A DNA stretch of 64,000 nt from Piscinibacter sp. HJYY11 (GCF_016735515.1 NZ_JAERQZ010000002.1:310001-374000); one strand, 5' to 3'; counted from the stretch's first letter, positions 18,301-33,300 are shown. A program made the numbers and translations. Notes: a model not told the origin generated them from the letters alone.

Positions 18301-21300
18301 GCCGCCGCCGGAGCCGCCGACGAGAGCGCTCTCGTGCACGGTGATGAGGTCGTCACGCGTGGCGTAGGTGGTGATCGCGACGGTGGCGGTGCTGGTCTGG
18401 CCGTTGTCGTCGGTCAGGGTGTAGCTGAAGCTGCCGGCGCCGGCAACCGTCGGCGTGAAGGTGTAGGTGCCATCGCCGTTGTTGACCAGCGTGCCGCCCG
18501 ACACCGCCGAGGTGCCGGTGATGGCGGCACGGTCGGGCAGCGAGTCGTTCGCCATCAGCTGCGCGGCGCTGATGATGATCGGGCTGCCGAGCAGGGTGGT
18601 GAAGCTGTCGTTCACGCCCAGCGGTGCGCCGTCGTTGACCGAGGCCACGTTGACGGTCACCGTGTTGGGCGCGGCGTCGAAGCCGCCGGACGCGTCGCGC
18701 ACGCTGAAGTTGAACGAGGCGTAGTTGTTGCCGTTCTCTTCCGCGGCCGGGACGAAGGTGAGCTGGCCGCCGGTGATCTGCGCGGCGGTGATCACCTGGC
18801 CAGCGGTCACGAGCGCGGCGCCCAGGTAGAGCGAGCCGTTCACCGGCAAGGTGTCGATGCGCACCGCCGACGGGTTGACGTTGGTGCCGTCTTCCGCATC
18901 GTTCATCAGGAAGTTGGCCAGCGTGAAGACGTGCGCCGTGTCTTCGTTGGTGGTCAGCGTGACGTTGCGGCCGGCCGGCAGGTCGTTGACCGACACCACC
19001 TGCACGATGGTCTGCGCGGTGTTGCTGTTGTTGCCGCCATCGTTGACGACGACGTTGATCACGCGATCGGTGGTGCTCGGGTTCTCGCTGGTGTTGGCGA
19101 ACGTGATCGCGCGGATGGCGGTCTGGTAGTTGGCGAGAGACGAGGTGCCGGTGAGCGTGATCACGTTGCCCACGACGTTGGCGGTGATGCCTGCGGGCAG
19201 GCTGCCGACCGCGAGCACGTCACCGGCCTGCGCGTTGGTCAGCGTGATGGTGGCGCTGGTCAGCGAGGTGCTGTCGACGTCGGTGATCGAGATGTCGGCG
19301 TCGGCGATCGACACCGCCGCGCCGTTCTCGGTGAAGGTGGTGGTGTAGCCGGTGCCGGCAGCGGTGGAGTTGTTGGCGTCGAGGTCGAGCACGGCCAGCG
19401 CGTCGTTGTCGACGATGCTGCCCACGCCGGTGCCGTCGAGGATGGTCGCGTTGGTCGGCGAGACGAGGTTGACGTTGAAGGTCTCCGTCGCCTCGGTCAG
19501 GGTGTCGTTGGCGATCGTGATGGTGATCGTCAGCGAGGTCACGCCGGGGTTGAAGGTGAGCGTGCCGGTGGCAGCAGTGAAGTCGCCGCCGGTCGCGGTG
19601 CCCGTGCTGGTGTTGTAGCCGACCGTGACTGTCTGGCCCGATGCCGCCGAGAGCGACACGGTGAAGGTCGCGGTGCCGGCGGCTTCGTTGACGGTGACAT
19701 CGTTGACCGAGAGGGTCGGCGTCGCGTCGTCGTCGTTGATCGTGCCGGTGCCGGCGGTGCCGCCCACCGTGAGGGTGTAGGTCTCGTTCGGCTCGTCGAG
19801 CAGGTCCTGCGTGGTCGGCACGGCGACGGTGAAGCTCGTCACGCCAGCCGGCACGGTGATGATGCCGCCGGAGATGGTCACGCCATTGCTGAAGCTGGCG
19901 TTGGTGAGCGCGCTGCTGTAGTCGGCTGCCGAGGCGGTGCCGTTGGCGAGCGACAGCGAGTAGGTGGTGGCCACCGAGGAGGCATTGCTCAGCGTCACCG
20001 TGTGCAGCACGTTGCTGCCTTCGGTGGCGTTGGCAGCGCTGACCGACGCGATCGTGGGCGCGTTGTCGTCGTCGTTGATGGTGCCGACACCGGTGACGCC
20101 GCCGATGCTCAGGTTGTAGGTTTCGTCCGGCTCGTCGACCGTGTCCTGCGTCGCGGGGATGGTGACGGTGAAGGAGGTCACGCCCGCCGGCACGATGAGG
20201 TTGCCACCCGAGAGGGTGACGCCGTTGCTGAAGGTCGGCGTGCCGTAGTCCGTGCCGGCTGCCGTGCCGTTCGTCAGCGAGTAGGCGAAGCTGGTCGCGG
20301 TGCTGGAGGCATTGCTCAGCGTGACGGTGTGGACCAGGTTGGCGCCTTCCGAGGACGAGGCGGCCGTCACCGACGAGATGGTCGGTGCGGCATCGTCGTC
20401 GTTGATGGTGCCGGTGCCCGAAGTGCCGCCAACGGTCAGGGTGTAGGTTTCGTTCGGCTCGTCGATGGTGTCCTGCGTGGTGGGCACCGAGACGGTGAAC
20501 GAGGTCACGCCCGCCGGCACGGTGATCGTGCCGCCCGAGATGGTGACGCCATTGCTGAAGCTGGCGTTGGTGAGCGCCGAGCTGTAGTCGGCACCCGTGG
20601 CCGTGCCGTCGGTGAACGACAGCGTGTAGGTCGTGGCGACCGAGGACGCATTGCTGAGCGTCACCGTGTGCAGCACGTTGCTGCCTTCGGTGGCGGAGGC
20701 GCTGCTCACCGACGCGACGGTCGGCGCGTTGTCGTCGTCGTTGATGGTGCCGAGGGCAGAGATACCACCGACACTGAGGCTGTAGGTTTCGTTCGGCTCG
20801 TCGATCGTGTCCTGCGTGGTGGGCACGGTGACGGTGAAGCTGGTGACACCGGCGGGCACGATCAGGTTGCCGCCGGAGAGCGTGACGCCGTTGCTGAAGG
20901 TCGCGTTGCCGTAGTCGACGCCACCGGTCGCGTTGCCGCCGCCGAGCGAGTAGGCGAAGCTGGTCGCGCTGCTCGAAGCGTTGCTGAGCGTGACGGTGTG
21001 GACGAGCGCGGTGCCTTCGGTCTGCATGACCGCCGTGACGGTCGCCACCGTGGGCGCGGCGTCGTCGTCGGTGATCGTGCCGGTGCCGGAGGCACCGCCC
21101 ACGGTCAGCGTGAAGGTCTCGTCGGCTTCGTCGATGGTGTCGGCCGTGGTCGGCACGGTCACGGTGAACGAGGTGACGCCAGCCGGGACCGTGATGGTGC
21201 TGCCCGAGATCGTCACGCCGTTGCTGAAGCTGGCGTTGGTGAGCGTCGAGCTGTAGTCGGCGCCGGAGGCGGTGCCGTTGGTGAACGAGACCGTATAGGT

Positions 21301-24300
21301 CGTCGCGACCGACGACGGGTTGGTCAGGGTGACGGTGTGGACCGTGCTGCTCGCTTCGACCGCGCTCGCGTTCGACACCGAGGCGATGGTCGGTGCTGCA
21401 TCGTCGTCGTTGATGGTGCCGATGGCCGAGGTGCCGCCCACGGTGAGCGAGTAGGTCTCGTTCGGCTCGTCGACGGTGTCCTGCGTGGTGGGCACCGAGA
21501 CGGTGAACGAGGTCACGCCCGCCGGCACGGTGATCGTGCCGCCCGAGATGGTCACGCCGTTGCTGAAGTTGGCGTTGGTCAGGGCCGAGGTGTAGTCGGC
21601 GCCCGTGGCCGTGCCGTTGGCCAAAGACAGCGAATAGGTCGTGGCCACCGAGGACGCGTTGCTCAGCGTCACGGTGTGCAGCACGTTGCTGCCTTCGGTG
21701 GCGCTGGCGGCCGACACCGCCGAGATCGTCGGGGCGTTGTCGTCGTCGGTGATGGTGCCGACGGCCGAGATGCCGCCGACCGAGACGTTGTAGGTTTCGA
21801 GCGCGCCTTCGTCGATCGTGTCGAGCGTGGTCGGCACGGTGATGGAGAAGCTGGTGACGCCGGCCGGCACGAGGAGGTTGCCGCCTGAGAGCGTGACGCC
21901 GTTGCTGAAGGTGGCGTTGCTGTAGTCGACGCCACCGCCGGTGGCGCTGCCGCCGCCCAGCGTGTAGGCGAAGCTGGTGGCCGAGCTCGAAGCGTTCGAC
22001 AGGGTGACGGTGTGGACCAGGCTGATGCCTTCGACTTCCGTCGCGGCGCTCACCGACGAGATGGTCGGCGCGTTGTCGTCGTCGTTGATCGTGCCGAGCG
22101 CGGCGACGCCGCCGACGCTGAGGCTGTAGGTCTCGTTCGGCTCGTCGATCGTGTCCTGCGTGCTGAGCACGGTCACGGTGAAGCTCGTGACACCGGCCGG
22201 CACGATGAGGTTGCCGCCCGAGAGCGTGACGCCGTTGCTGAAGGTCGCGCTGCCGTAGTCGACGCCGCCGCCGGTGGCGGTGCCGCCTCCCAGGGTGTAG
22301 GCGAAGCTGGTGGCCACGCTGGACGCGTTCGACAGGGTGACGGTGTGGACCAGGCCCGCGCCTTCGGTGGCCGAGGCCGGCGAGACCGAGGCGATGGTCG
22401 GTGCCGCGTCGTCGTCGGTGATGGTGCCGCTGGCGGCGACGCCGCCCACGTTGAGGTTGTAGCCCTCGTCGGCTTCGTCGATCGTGTCCTGCGTGCTGGG
22501 CACGGTGACGGTGAAACTCGTGACGCCGGCCGGCACGATGAGGTTGCCGCCCGAGAGCGTGACGCCGTTGCTGAAGGTCGCGCTGCCGTAGTCGACGCCG
22601 CCGCCGGTGGCGGTGCCGCCGCCCAGCGAGTAGGCGAAGCTCGTCGCCACGCTGGAGGCGTTGCTCAGCGTCACGGTGTGCACCAAGCTCACGCCTTCGA
22701 CGGCCGTGGCGGGCGTGACCGACGCGATGGTCGGCGCGTTGTCGTTGTCGGTGATGGTGCCGACGCCGCTCACGCCGCCCACGGTCAGGTTGTAGCTTTC
22801 GGAAGTGCCTTCGTCGATCGTGTCCTGGATCGTGGGCACGGTCACGGTGAAGGAGGTCACGCCCGCCGGCACGGTGATCGTGCCGCCGGAGATCGTCACG
22901 CCGTTGCTGAAGGCAGCGTTGGTCAGCGCGCTGGTGTAGTCGACACCGCCGCCGGTGGCGGTGCCGCCGCCCAGGCTGAGGGTGTAGGTGGTCGCCGTGG
23001 CCGAGGGGTTGCTCAGCGTCACGGTGTGGACGATGTTGCTGCCTTCCGTGGCGTCGGCGGCCGACACGGTGGCGACAGTCGGGGCCGCGTCGTTGTCGGT
23101 GATGGTGGCCACGCCCTGGCCGTCGGCGATGGTCGCGTTGCTCGGCGTCGAGAGGTTGACGGTGAAGGTCTCGCTGCCTTCGAAGATGGTGTCTTCGGCG
23201 ATCGAGACGGTGACGGTCTGCGAGGTGACGCCGGGGCCGAAGGTCAGCGAGCCGGTGGTCGCGGTGTAGTCGGCGGTGGTGGCGGAGCCGTTGGCCGTGC
23301 CGTAGCCGACCGTGACGGTCTGGCCGCTCGGGGCCGAGAGCGTGACGGTGAAGGTGGCAGTGCCGTCCGCTTCGTTCACGGTCACGTCGCCGATGCTCAG
23401 CGACGGCGCAGCGTCGTCGTCGGTGATGGTGCCGGTGCCCGTCACGCCGCCCACGTTCAGCGGCACGGTCTCGTCGGCTTCGTCGAGTGCGTCCTGCGTG
23501 GTCGGCACGGTGACGGTGAAGCTCGTCACGCCGGCCGGCACGGTGAGGCTGCCGCCCGAGAGCGTGACGCCATTGCTGAAGGTCGGGGTGCCGAAGTCGG
23601 CCGCGGCCGCCGTGCCGCCGCCCAGCGCGTAGGGGTAGCTCGTCGCGGTGCTCGAAGCGTTCGACAGGGTGACCGTGTAGACCAGGCTGTTGCCTTCGGC
23701 GGCGCTCGGGCTGGAGACGCCGGCGATCACCGGCGTGGCGTCGTTGTCGGTGATGGTGCCCTGGCCCTGGCCGTCGGCGAGGGTCGCGTTGCTCGGCGCC
23801 GAGAGGTTGACGAGGAAGTTCTCGCTGCCTTCGAAGATCGTGTCTTCGCCGATCGCGACGGTGATGGTCTGGGTGGTGACACCCGGGGTGAAGGTCAGCA
23901 CCCCGCTGGCAGCTGTGTAGTCGGCCGTGGTCGCGGTGCCGTCGGCGGTGGCGTAGTTGACCGTGACGGTCTGGCCGCTCGGGGCCGAGAGCGTGACGGT
24001 GAAGGTGGCGGTGCCGGCCGCTTCGTTGACGATGATGTCGTTGACCGAGAGGGTCGGGGTGGCATCGTCGTCGGTGATCGTGCCGGTGCCCGAGGCGCCG
24101 CCCACGGTCAGCGTGTAGCTCTCGTCGGCTTCGTCCAGCGCGTCCTGCGTGGTGGGCACGCTCACGGTGAACGAGGTCACGCCCGCCGGCACGGTGATCG
24201 TGCCGCCGGAGATGGTCACGCCGTTGCTGAAGCTGGCGTTGGTGAGCGCCGAGCTGTAGTCGGCGCCCGTGGCCGTGCCGTTGGTGAACGACAGCGAGTA

Positions 24301-27300
24301 GGTCGTGGCGACCGACGAGGCGTTGCTCAGCGTCACCGTGTGCAGCACGTTGCTGCCTTCGGTGGCGTTGGCACTGCTCACCGACGAGATCGTCGGCGCG
24401 TTGTCGTCGTCGTTGATGGTGCCGAGGGCCGAGACGCCGCCGACGTTGAGGTTATAGGTCTCGTTCGGCTCGTAGATCGTGTCCTGCGTGGTGGGCACGG
24501 TGACGGTGAAGCTGGTGACGCCGGCCGGCACGATGAGGTTGCCGCCCAAGAGCGTGACGCCGTTGCTGAAGGTCGCGTTGCCGTAGTCGACGCCGCCACC
24601 CGTGGCGGTGCCGCCGCCCAGCGTGTAGGCGAAGCTCGTCGCCACGCTCGAAGCGTTCGACAGGGTGACGGTGTGGACCAGGCTCGTGCCTTCGGTGGCC
24701 GAAGCCCCCGTGACCGACGAGATCGTCGGTGCGTTGTCATCGTCGTTGATCGTGCCAACACCCGAGGTGCCGCCGACCGTCAAGGTGTAGGTCTCGTTCG
24801 GCTCGTCGATGGTGTCCTGCGTGGTGGGCACCGAGACGGTGAACGAGGTCACGCCCGCCGGCACGGTGATCGTGCCGCCGGAGATGGTGACGCCGTTGCT
24901 GAAGCTGGCGTTGGTGAGGGCCGAGGTGTAGTCGGCACCCGAGGCCGTGCCGTTGGCGAACGACAGCGAGTAGGTGGTCGCGACCGAGGAGGCGTTGCTC
25001 AACGTCACGGTGTGCAGCACGTTGCTGCCTTCGGTGGCGGAGGCCGCGCTGACCGACGCGACGATCGGCGCGTTGTCGTCGTCGTTGATCGTGCCGAGGG
25101 CAGAGACGCCACCGACGCTGAGGTTGTAGGTCTCGTTCGGCTCGTCGATCGTGTCCTGCGTGGTGGGCACGGTGACGGTGAAGCTGGTGACACCGGCGGG
25201 CACGATCAGGTTGCCGCCCGAGAGCGTGACGCCGTTGCTGAAGGTCGCGTTGCCGTAGTCGACGCCACCGGCGGCGGCGGTGCCGCCACCCAGCGTGTAG
25301 GCGAAGCTCGTCGCCACGCTGGACGCGTTCGACAGCGTGACGGTGTGGACGAGGGCGGTGCCTTCGTTCTGCGTGTCGGCCGTGACGGTCGCGACGGTGG
25401 GCGCGTTGTCGTCGTCGTTGATCGTGCCGGTGCCGGCGGCCGCGCCGATGGTGAGGGTGTAGGTCTCGTTGGCTTCGTCGATGGTGTCGGCCGTGGTCGG
25501 CACCGAGACGGTGAACGAGGTCACGCCCGCCGGCACGGTGATCGTGCCGCCGGAGATGGTCACGCCGTTGCTGAAGTTGGCGTTGGTGAGCGTCGAGGTG
25601 TAGTCGGCGCCCGAAGCGGTGCCGTTGGTGAACGACAGCGTGTAGGTGGTCGCGACCGACGAGGGGTTGGTCAGCGCCACGGTGTGGACGATGCTGCTCG
25701 CCTCGACCGCGCTCGCGCTCGACACCGACGAGATGGTCGGTGCGTTGTCGTCGTCGGTGATCGTGCCCAGCGCCGCGATGCCGCCAACGTTGAGGTCGTA
25801 GGTCTCGAAGTTGCCTTCGTCGATCGTGTCCTGGCTGGTCGGCACCGTGATCGTGAACGAGGTGACGCCGGCCGGCACGATGAGGTTGCCGCCCGAGAGG
25901 GTGACGCCGTTGCTGAAGGTCGGCGGTGCGGTGTAGTCGCTGCCGCTGGTGGCGGTGCCGCCGCCCAGCGTGTAGGCGTAGCTCGTGGCAACCGACGAGG
26001 CGTTCGTCAGCGTCACGGTGTGCACGAGGGCCGTGCCTTCGACCTGCGTCGCGGGCGAGACGCTGGCGACCGTGGGCGCGGCATCGTCGTCGCCGATGGT
26101 GCCGGTGGCGGCCACGCCGCCCACCGACAGGTTGTAGGTCTCGTCCGGCTCGTCGACCGTGTCCTGCGTGCTGGGCACGGTCACGGTGAAGCTGGTGACG
26201 CCGGCCGGCACGATGAGGTTGCCGCCCGAGAGGGTGACGCCGTTGCTGAAGGTCGGCGTGCCGTAGTCGGTGCCGCCGGTGGCGGTGCCACCGCCCAGCG
26301 TGTAGGCGAAGCTCGTGGCCGAGCTGGAGGCGTTGCTCAGGGTGACGGTGTGCACGAGGCCCGTGCCTTCGGCGGCGGAGGCCGGCGAGACCGAGGCGAT
26401 GGTCGGGGCTGCGTCGTCGTCGAGCACGGTGCCCGTGGCGGCCACGCCGCCCACGTTGAGCGTGTAGGTCTCGTCGGCTTCGTCGATGGTGTCGCCGAGC
26501 GTGGGCACGCTCACGGTGAACGAGGTGACGCCCGCCGGCACGGTGATCAAGCCGCCGGAGATGGTCACGCCGTTGCTGAACGAGGCATTCGTCAGCGAGG
26601 CGGTGTAGTCGGTGCCGCCGACGGCCGTGCCATCGGTGAGCGAGAGCGAGTAGGTGGTCGGCGTGGTCGACGGGTTCGACAGCGTCACCGTGTGCACCAC
26701 GCTCACCGTCTCGACGGCGCTCGCGGCCGACACGGTGGCGATGGTCGACACGTCGTTGTCGACGATGCCGGTGGACACCGACGAATTCGCGCCGCTCACC
26801 ACCAGGTTCTCGAAGTTGCCCCCGGTCGCACCGTCGATCGTGACGGTGAAGCTCTCGGCGCCCTCGGCCAGGTTGTCGTCGATCGTCGCGATGTTGAAGC
26901 TGGCCGCGCTGCTGCCGGCCGGGATGGTGACGGTGGTGACGCCGCTGAAGTCGCTGCCGTTGGCCGCGGTGCCGCTGTAGCGCAGGGTCACGGTCACGCC
27001 GGCGCCCTGGGCCGGGGCGGTGAGCGAGAGGGTGTAGCTGCCCGACGCGCCTTCGTTGACCGACGCACTGCCGCTCAGGCTGAGCGTGGTGGTGTCAATC
27101 GTGTCGGTGACGGTGGTGACGGCCGGGGTGGTGCTGTGCACCAGCGACTCGAATCCGCCGCCGCTCGCGCCGGTGATGCTGGCCGACACGCTGCCGGCGT
27201 CGGTGTAGACGTCTTCGGCCGGCGCCGGCACGGTGATGCTGCCGCTGGTGTTGCCGGCGAAGATGGTGATCTGCTGGCTGTTCGACAGCTGCACCGTCAC

Positions 27301-30300
27301 GTTGGTCTGCGCCACGCTCGTGAGCTGGGCGGTGTAGACGATGCTGCCGCCTTCGGCGACGGTGTTGGTCGCGGTCAGCGACACGGTGGTCACGTCGGCC
27401 GGGGTCTCGTCGTTGATGACGGTGGTGACGCTGCTGGCCGCGCCGTTGGCGGCGATGGCCTCGAAGCCGCCGCCGCTGATGCCGCCGAGCGACACGACGA
27501 TGGTGTCGCCCGAATCGGCGATCACGTCGTCGAGCGTCGCCAGGTTGAAGGTGGCGCTGGTGGCGCCGGCCGGGATGGTGACGCTCACCACGCGGTTGTA
27601 GTCGCTGCCGTCGACGGCGGTGCCGCTGTAGGCGAGGTTGACCGTCACCGCCGTCACGGCGGCCTGGCCGAGCGTCACGGTGTAGTTCGAGGTGGCTGCC
27701 CCTTCGGTCACGCTGGCCGGGCCGCTGAGGCTCACGAGCACGGTGTCGGGCGCTGCTTCGTCGCCGATCGTGGTGGTGACGCTGCTGGCCGCACCGACCG
27801 CGAGGTTCTCGAAGCTGCCGCCGGTGGCGCCAGCGATGGTGACGACCACGGTCTCGCCGGAGTCCGCAAACGCGTCGTCGAGCGCGGCCACGCTGAAGGT
27901 GGCCGAGGTGGCGCCCGCCGGGATGGTGACGGTGGTCACGCCGCTGCGGTCGGCGCTGCTGGCCGTGCCGCTGTAGGCGAGGGTCACGGTGACGTCGGTC
28001 AGCGCCGGGTTCGTCAGCGTGAGGGTGTAGGTGCCGCTCGTGCCTTCGGTCAGGGCGCCGGGGCCGGCGATGGAGACGCTCGTCGTGTCGACGGTGTCGG
28101 CGATGCTGGTGACGGCCGGTGCCGGGTTGACGGAGAGGGCGATGCCGCCGCCGCTGGTGCCGGTGATGGTGGCGCTGACGCTCGTCGGGTCGACGTACAC
28201 GTCTTCGTTGGCGGCGAACGGCACGCTCACGCTGCCGGTCAGGCTGCCGGCGTTGATGCGGATGGTCTGGCCGTTCGACAGCGTCACGTCGAGGTCGCTC
28301 ACCGGGGCCTGCGTGAGCACCGCGGTGTAGACGATGGTGCCGCCTGCTTCGGTCAGCGAGGGCGTGGCCTCCAGGCTCAGCGTGGAGATGTCGTTGTCGA
28401 CGATGCCGGTGGTCAGCGAGCCGGCGCTGCCGCTCACGGCGAGCTGCTCGAAGTTGCCGCCGGTGGCGCTGGCGATGGTGAGGGTGAAGCTCTCGGCGCC
28501 TTCGGCGATCGCGTCGTCGATCGTCGCGATGCTGAAGTTGGCCGAGCTCGCGCCCGCGGGGATGGTGACGGTGGTCACGCCGGTGAAGTCGCTGCCGTTG
28601 GCGGCGGTGCCGCTGTAGCTGAGCGTGACGGTCACGGCCGTCGTCTGCGCCGGGCTCGTGAGCGAGACGGTGTAGCTGCCCGAGGCGCCTTCGGCCACCG
28701 AGCCCGAGCCGCTCAGGCTCACGGTGGTGGTGGTCAGCGTGTCGGTGATGCTGGTGCTCGCCGCGGCGGGGTCGACGACCAGGTTCTCGAAGTTGCCGCC
28801 GGTGGCCGAGTCGATGGTGGCCGAGACGGTGCTCGCATCCACGTACACGTCGTCGGTGGGCGCGAGCACGGCGACCGTGCCCGACGAGCTGCCCGCCGGA
28901 ATGGTGATGACCGCGTTGTTCGACAGGCGCACCGTCACGTCGGTGTCGGCCACGTTGTTGAGCGCGGCGGTGTAGACGATGGAGCCGCCCTCGGCGACCG
29001 AGGGGCTCGCGGTGAGCGTGACGGTGGTGGTGTTGACCGTGTCCGTGACGGTGGTCGTGGCCGCCGTGGGGCTGATCGTCAGCTGCTCGAAGTTGCCGCC
29101 GGTGGCGGTGGTGATGGTGGCCGAGACGGTGCCGGCGTCGACGATCGCGTCGTCGCCCGGCGCAGGCACGGTGACCGTGCCGGTCGAGGCGCCAGCCAGG
29201 ATGGTGATCTGCGCGCCGTTCGACAGGCGCACCGTCACGTCGGTGCCTGCCGCGTTGTTCAGCGAGGCGGTGTAGGTGATGTTGCCGCCCTCGGCCACGG
29301 TGCCGGTGGCGGTGAGGGTCACGGTCGTGTTGTCGACCGTGTCGGTGATGTTCGTCGTGGCCGGGGCGGCGTTGACCGAGAGGTTCTCGAAGTTGCCGCC
29401 GCTGGTGCCGGTGATGCTGGCCGACACGGTGCCGGCGTCGATGAGCGCGTCATCGGTCGGCGCGGGCACGCTGATGCTGGCCTGCGAGGCCCCGGCCGGG
29501 ATGGTGATGGTGCGCGTGTTCGACAGCGTGATGACGAGGTCGGTGCCCGCCGGGCTCGTGAGCGAGGCGGTGTAGACGATGCTGCCGCCTTCGGCGACGG
29601 TGCCGGTGGCCGCGAGCGTGAGGGTCGTCGTGCCGATGGTGTCGGTCACCGAGGTGGTGGCCGGCGCCGGGTCGATGGCGAGGCTCTCGAAGTTGCCGCC
29701 GGTGGCGCTGGCGATCGTGGCCGAGACGGGACCGGCGTCGACGACGAAGTCTTCGCTCGGCGCCGGCACGGTGACGGTGCCCGTCGAGTTGCCCGCGAGG
29801 ATGGTGATGACCGCGCTGTTCGACAGCGTGATGGTCACGTTGCTGCCCGCCGGGTTGTTCAGCGAGGCGGTGTAGGTGATGTTGCCGCCTTCGGCCACGG
29901 TGGGCGTGGCGGTGAGGCTGACGGTCGTGGTGTCGACCGTGTCGGTGACGCTGGTGACGGCCGGCGTCGTGTCGCGCACCAGGTTCTCGAAGTTGCCGCC
30001 GGTGGCGGTGGCGATGGTGGCGCTGACGTTGGCGGCGTCGACCAGCACGTCGTCGCCCGGCGCGGGCACGCTCACGCTGCCCGACGAGGTGCCGGCCAGG
30101 ATGGTGATGACCGCGTTGTTCGACAGCGTGACGGTGACGTCGCTGCCCGCCGGGCTGGTGAGCGAGGCGGTGTAGACGATGTTGCCGCCTTCGGCGACGG
30201 TGCCGGTGGCGGTGAGCGACACGGTGGTGGTGTCGATCGTGTCGGTGACGTTGGTGGTGGCCGGGGCCGGGTTCACCACCAGGTTCTCGAAGTTGCCGCC

Positions 30301-33300
30301 GGTGGCGCTGTTGATCGTGACCGAGACCGGGCCCGCGTCGACCAGGGCGTCTTCGCCCGGGGCCGGCAGCGTGAGCGTGCTGCTCGATGCATTGGCCGGG
30401 ATGGTGATCTGCTGGCCGTTCGACAACAGTACCGTGACCGGCGACTGCGCCACGCTCGTGAGCGTCGCGGTGTAGACGATGTTGCCGCCCTCGGCCACGG
30501 TCGGCGTGGCGGTGAGGGTGACGGTGGTGTTGTTGACCGTGTCGGTGACGGCGGTCACGGCCGCAGCAGGGCTCGCGACCAGGTTCTCGAAGTTGCCGCC
30601 GGTGGCGGTGTCGATCGTGACCGAGACGTTGCCGGCGTCGACGTAGACGTCTTCGCCCGGTGCCGGGACCGAGACGCTGCTCTGCGAGCTGCCGGCGGCG
30701 ATGACGATCTGCGCGCCGTTGGACAGGCGCACGGTCACGTCGGTGCCGGCGGCGTTGTTCAGCGTCGCGGTGTAGACGATGCTGCCACCTTCGGCCACGG
30801 TGGGCGAGGCGGTCAGCGTGACGGTGGTGGTGTCGACCGTGTCGGTGACGGTGGTCACGGCCGGGGCCGGGTCGCGCACCAGCGATTCGAAGTTGCCGCC
30901 GCTCGCGGAAGCGATGCTGAGCGAGACGGTGCCGGCATCGGCCAGCGCGTCGTCGCCGGGGGCGGCGAGCGTCAGCGTGCCGGTGGTCGCACCGGCCGCG
31001 ATATTGATCTGCTGGCCGTTCGACAGGTTGACGGTGACGGGCGACTGCGCCGCGCTCGTGAGCGTGGCGGTGTAGACGATGGAGCCGCCTTCGGCGACCG
31101 TCGGCGTGGCCGACAGCGACACGGTGGTCGTGTTGAGGGTGTCGTTGACGGCGGTGGTGGCCGGCGTCGGGTCGATGCTGAGCGCGATGCCCCCACCCGA
31201 GGTGCCGGTGATGGTGGCGCTGACGCTCGTCGGGTCGACGTAGACGTCTTCGTCGGCGGCGACGGGCACGTTCACCGTGCCGGTCAGCGAGCCGGCGGTC
31301 ACGGTGATGGTGGCGCCGTTGGAAAGGTTGACCGTGAGGTCGGACACCGGCGCCTGGCTCAGCGTGGCGGTGTAGACGATGCTGCCGCCGGCTTCGGTGA
31401 TGGCCGGCGTGGCGGACAGGCTGACGACCGAGACGTCGTTGTCGACGATGCCGGTGGTCACGCTGCCGTTGGTGGCGCTGACCACCAGGTTTTCGAAGTT
31501 GCCGCCGGTCGCGGTGTTGATCGCGACGGTGAAGTTCTCGCTGCCTTCGGCCGCGGCGTCGTCGATCGAGGCGATCGAGAAATTGGCCGAGCTGCTGCCG
31601 GCCGGGATGGTGACGGTGGTGACGCCGGTGAAGTCGCTGCCATCGGCGGCCGTGCCGCTGTAGGTCAAGGTGACGGTGACGGCGGTCTGCGCCGCGCTCG
31701 TGAGCGAGACGGTGTAGCTGCCGGCGTTGCCTTCGATGACCGAGCCCGAGCCGCTCAGGCTCACGGTGGTGGTGTCGACAGTGTCGCTGACGGCGGTGGT
31801 CGCCGGCGTGGCGTCGACCACCAGGCTCTCGAAGTTGCCACCGGTCGCGCCGGTGATGCGGTTCGACACGGTGCTGGCGTCGACGAGCACGTCGTCCGTC
31901 GGTGCGGGCACGGTGACGGAGCCGGTGGAGGCGCCGCTGAGGATGGTGATGGTGGCGCCGCTCTGCAGCGTGACGGTCACGTTGCCCTGGGCGGGCGAGG
32001 TGAGCGAGGCGGTGTAGACGATGCTGCCGCCTTCGGCCACCGCCGGCGTGGCGGTGAGCGAGACGGTGGTGGTGTCGGCGGTGTCGCTGACGGCGGTGAC
32101 GACCGGCGTGGCGTCGACCGACAGGTTCTCGAAGTTGCCGCCGCTCGCCGAGTCGATGCGCACCGAGAGGTTGCCGGCGTCGTTGTAGACGTCGTCGGTC
32201 GGCGCGGGCACCGTGATCGAGGCGCTGCTGGTGCCGGCCGCGATGGTGATGGTGGCGTTGTTGGACAGGCGCACCGTCACGTCGGTGTCGGCCGGCGCGG
32301 TGAGGTTCGCGGTGTAGACGATGCTGCCGCCTTCGGCGACCGAGGCGGTGCCGGTCAGCGAGACGGTGGTGGTGTCGATCGTGTCGGTGACGGTGGTCGT
32401 CGCCGGCGTGCCGTTGAACACCAGGTTCTCGAAGTTGCCGCCCGAGGCGCCGGTGATGGCCAGGCTCACAGGGCCGGCGTCGACGTGCACGTCGTCGCCC
32501 GGCGCTGCGCGCGTGAAGGTGACCGCGCTCGCGCCCGAGGGAATGGTGACGGTGCTGCCGTCCGACAGCGTGACCGTGACGTTGGCCTGCGCCGGTGCGG
32601 TGAGGCTGGCGGTGTAGCTGATGTTGCCGCCTTCGGCGACGCTGGGCGAGCCGGTGAGCGAGACGGTGGTGGTGCCGATCGTGTCGCTGACGGCGGTGAC
32701 CGCCGGCGTGGCGTCGACGACCAGGTTCTCGAAGTTGCCACCGGATGCCGAGGTGATGCGGTCGGACACGTTGCCCGCGTCCACGTACACGTCGTCGCCC
32801 GGGGCGGGCACGGTGATCGAGGCGCTCGACGCACCGTTCGGGATGGTGATGGTCGTGCCGCTCTGGAGCGTGACGGTGACCGGGCCTTGCGCGACGGAGG
32901 TCAGCGTGGCCGTGTAGACGATGCTGCCGCCTTCGCTGACGGCCGGCGTGGCGGTGAGCGAGACGGTGGTGCTGTCGACCGTGTCGGTGATCGCGGTGAT
33001 GGCCGCGGCCGGGTTGACCGTCAGGTTCTCGAAGTTGCCGCCGGTGGCGGTGCTGATGGTGGCCGACACGTTGCTCGCGTCGGTGTAGACGTCGTCGGTC
33101 GGGGCAGGCACGCTCACCGTGCCGGTGCTGGCACCGGCGGCGATGGTGATGACGGCGTTGTTCGACAGCGTGACCGTCACGGCCGACTGGGCCGGTGCGC
33201 TCAAGCTGGCGGTGTAGACGATGTTGCCGCCTTCGGCGACCGAGGGCGACGCGGTCAGGCTGACGGTGCTGTTGTCGACCGTGTCGGTGATGGTGGTCAC

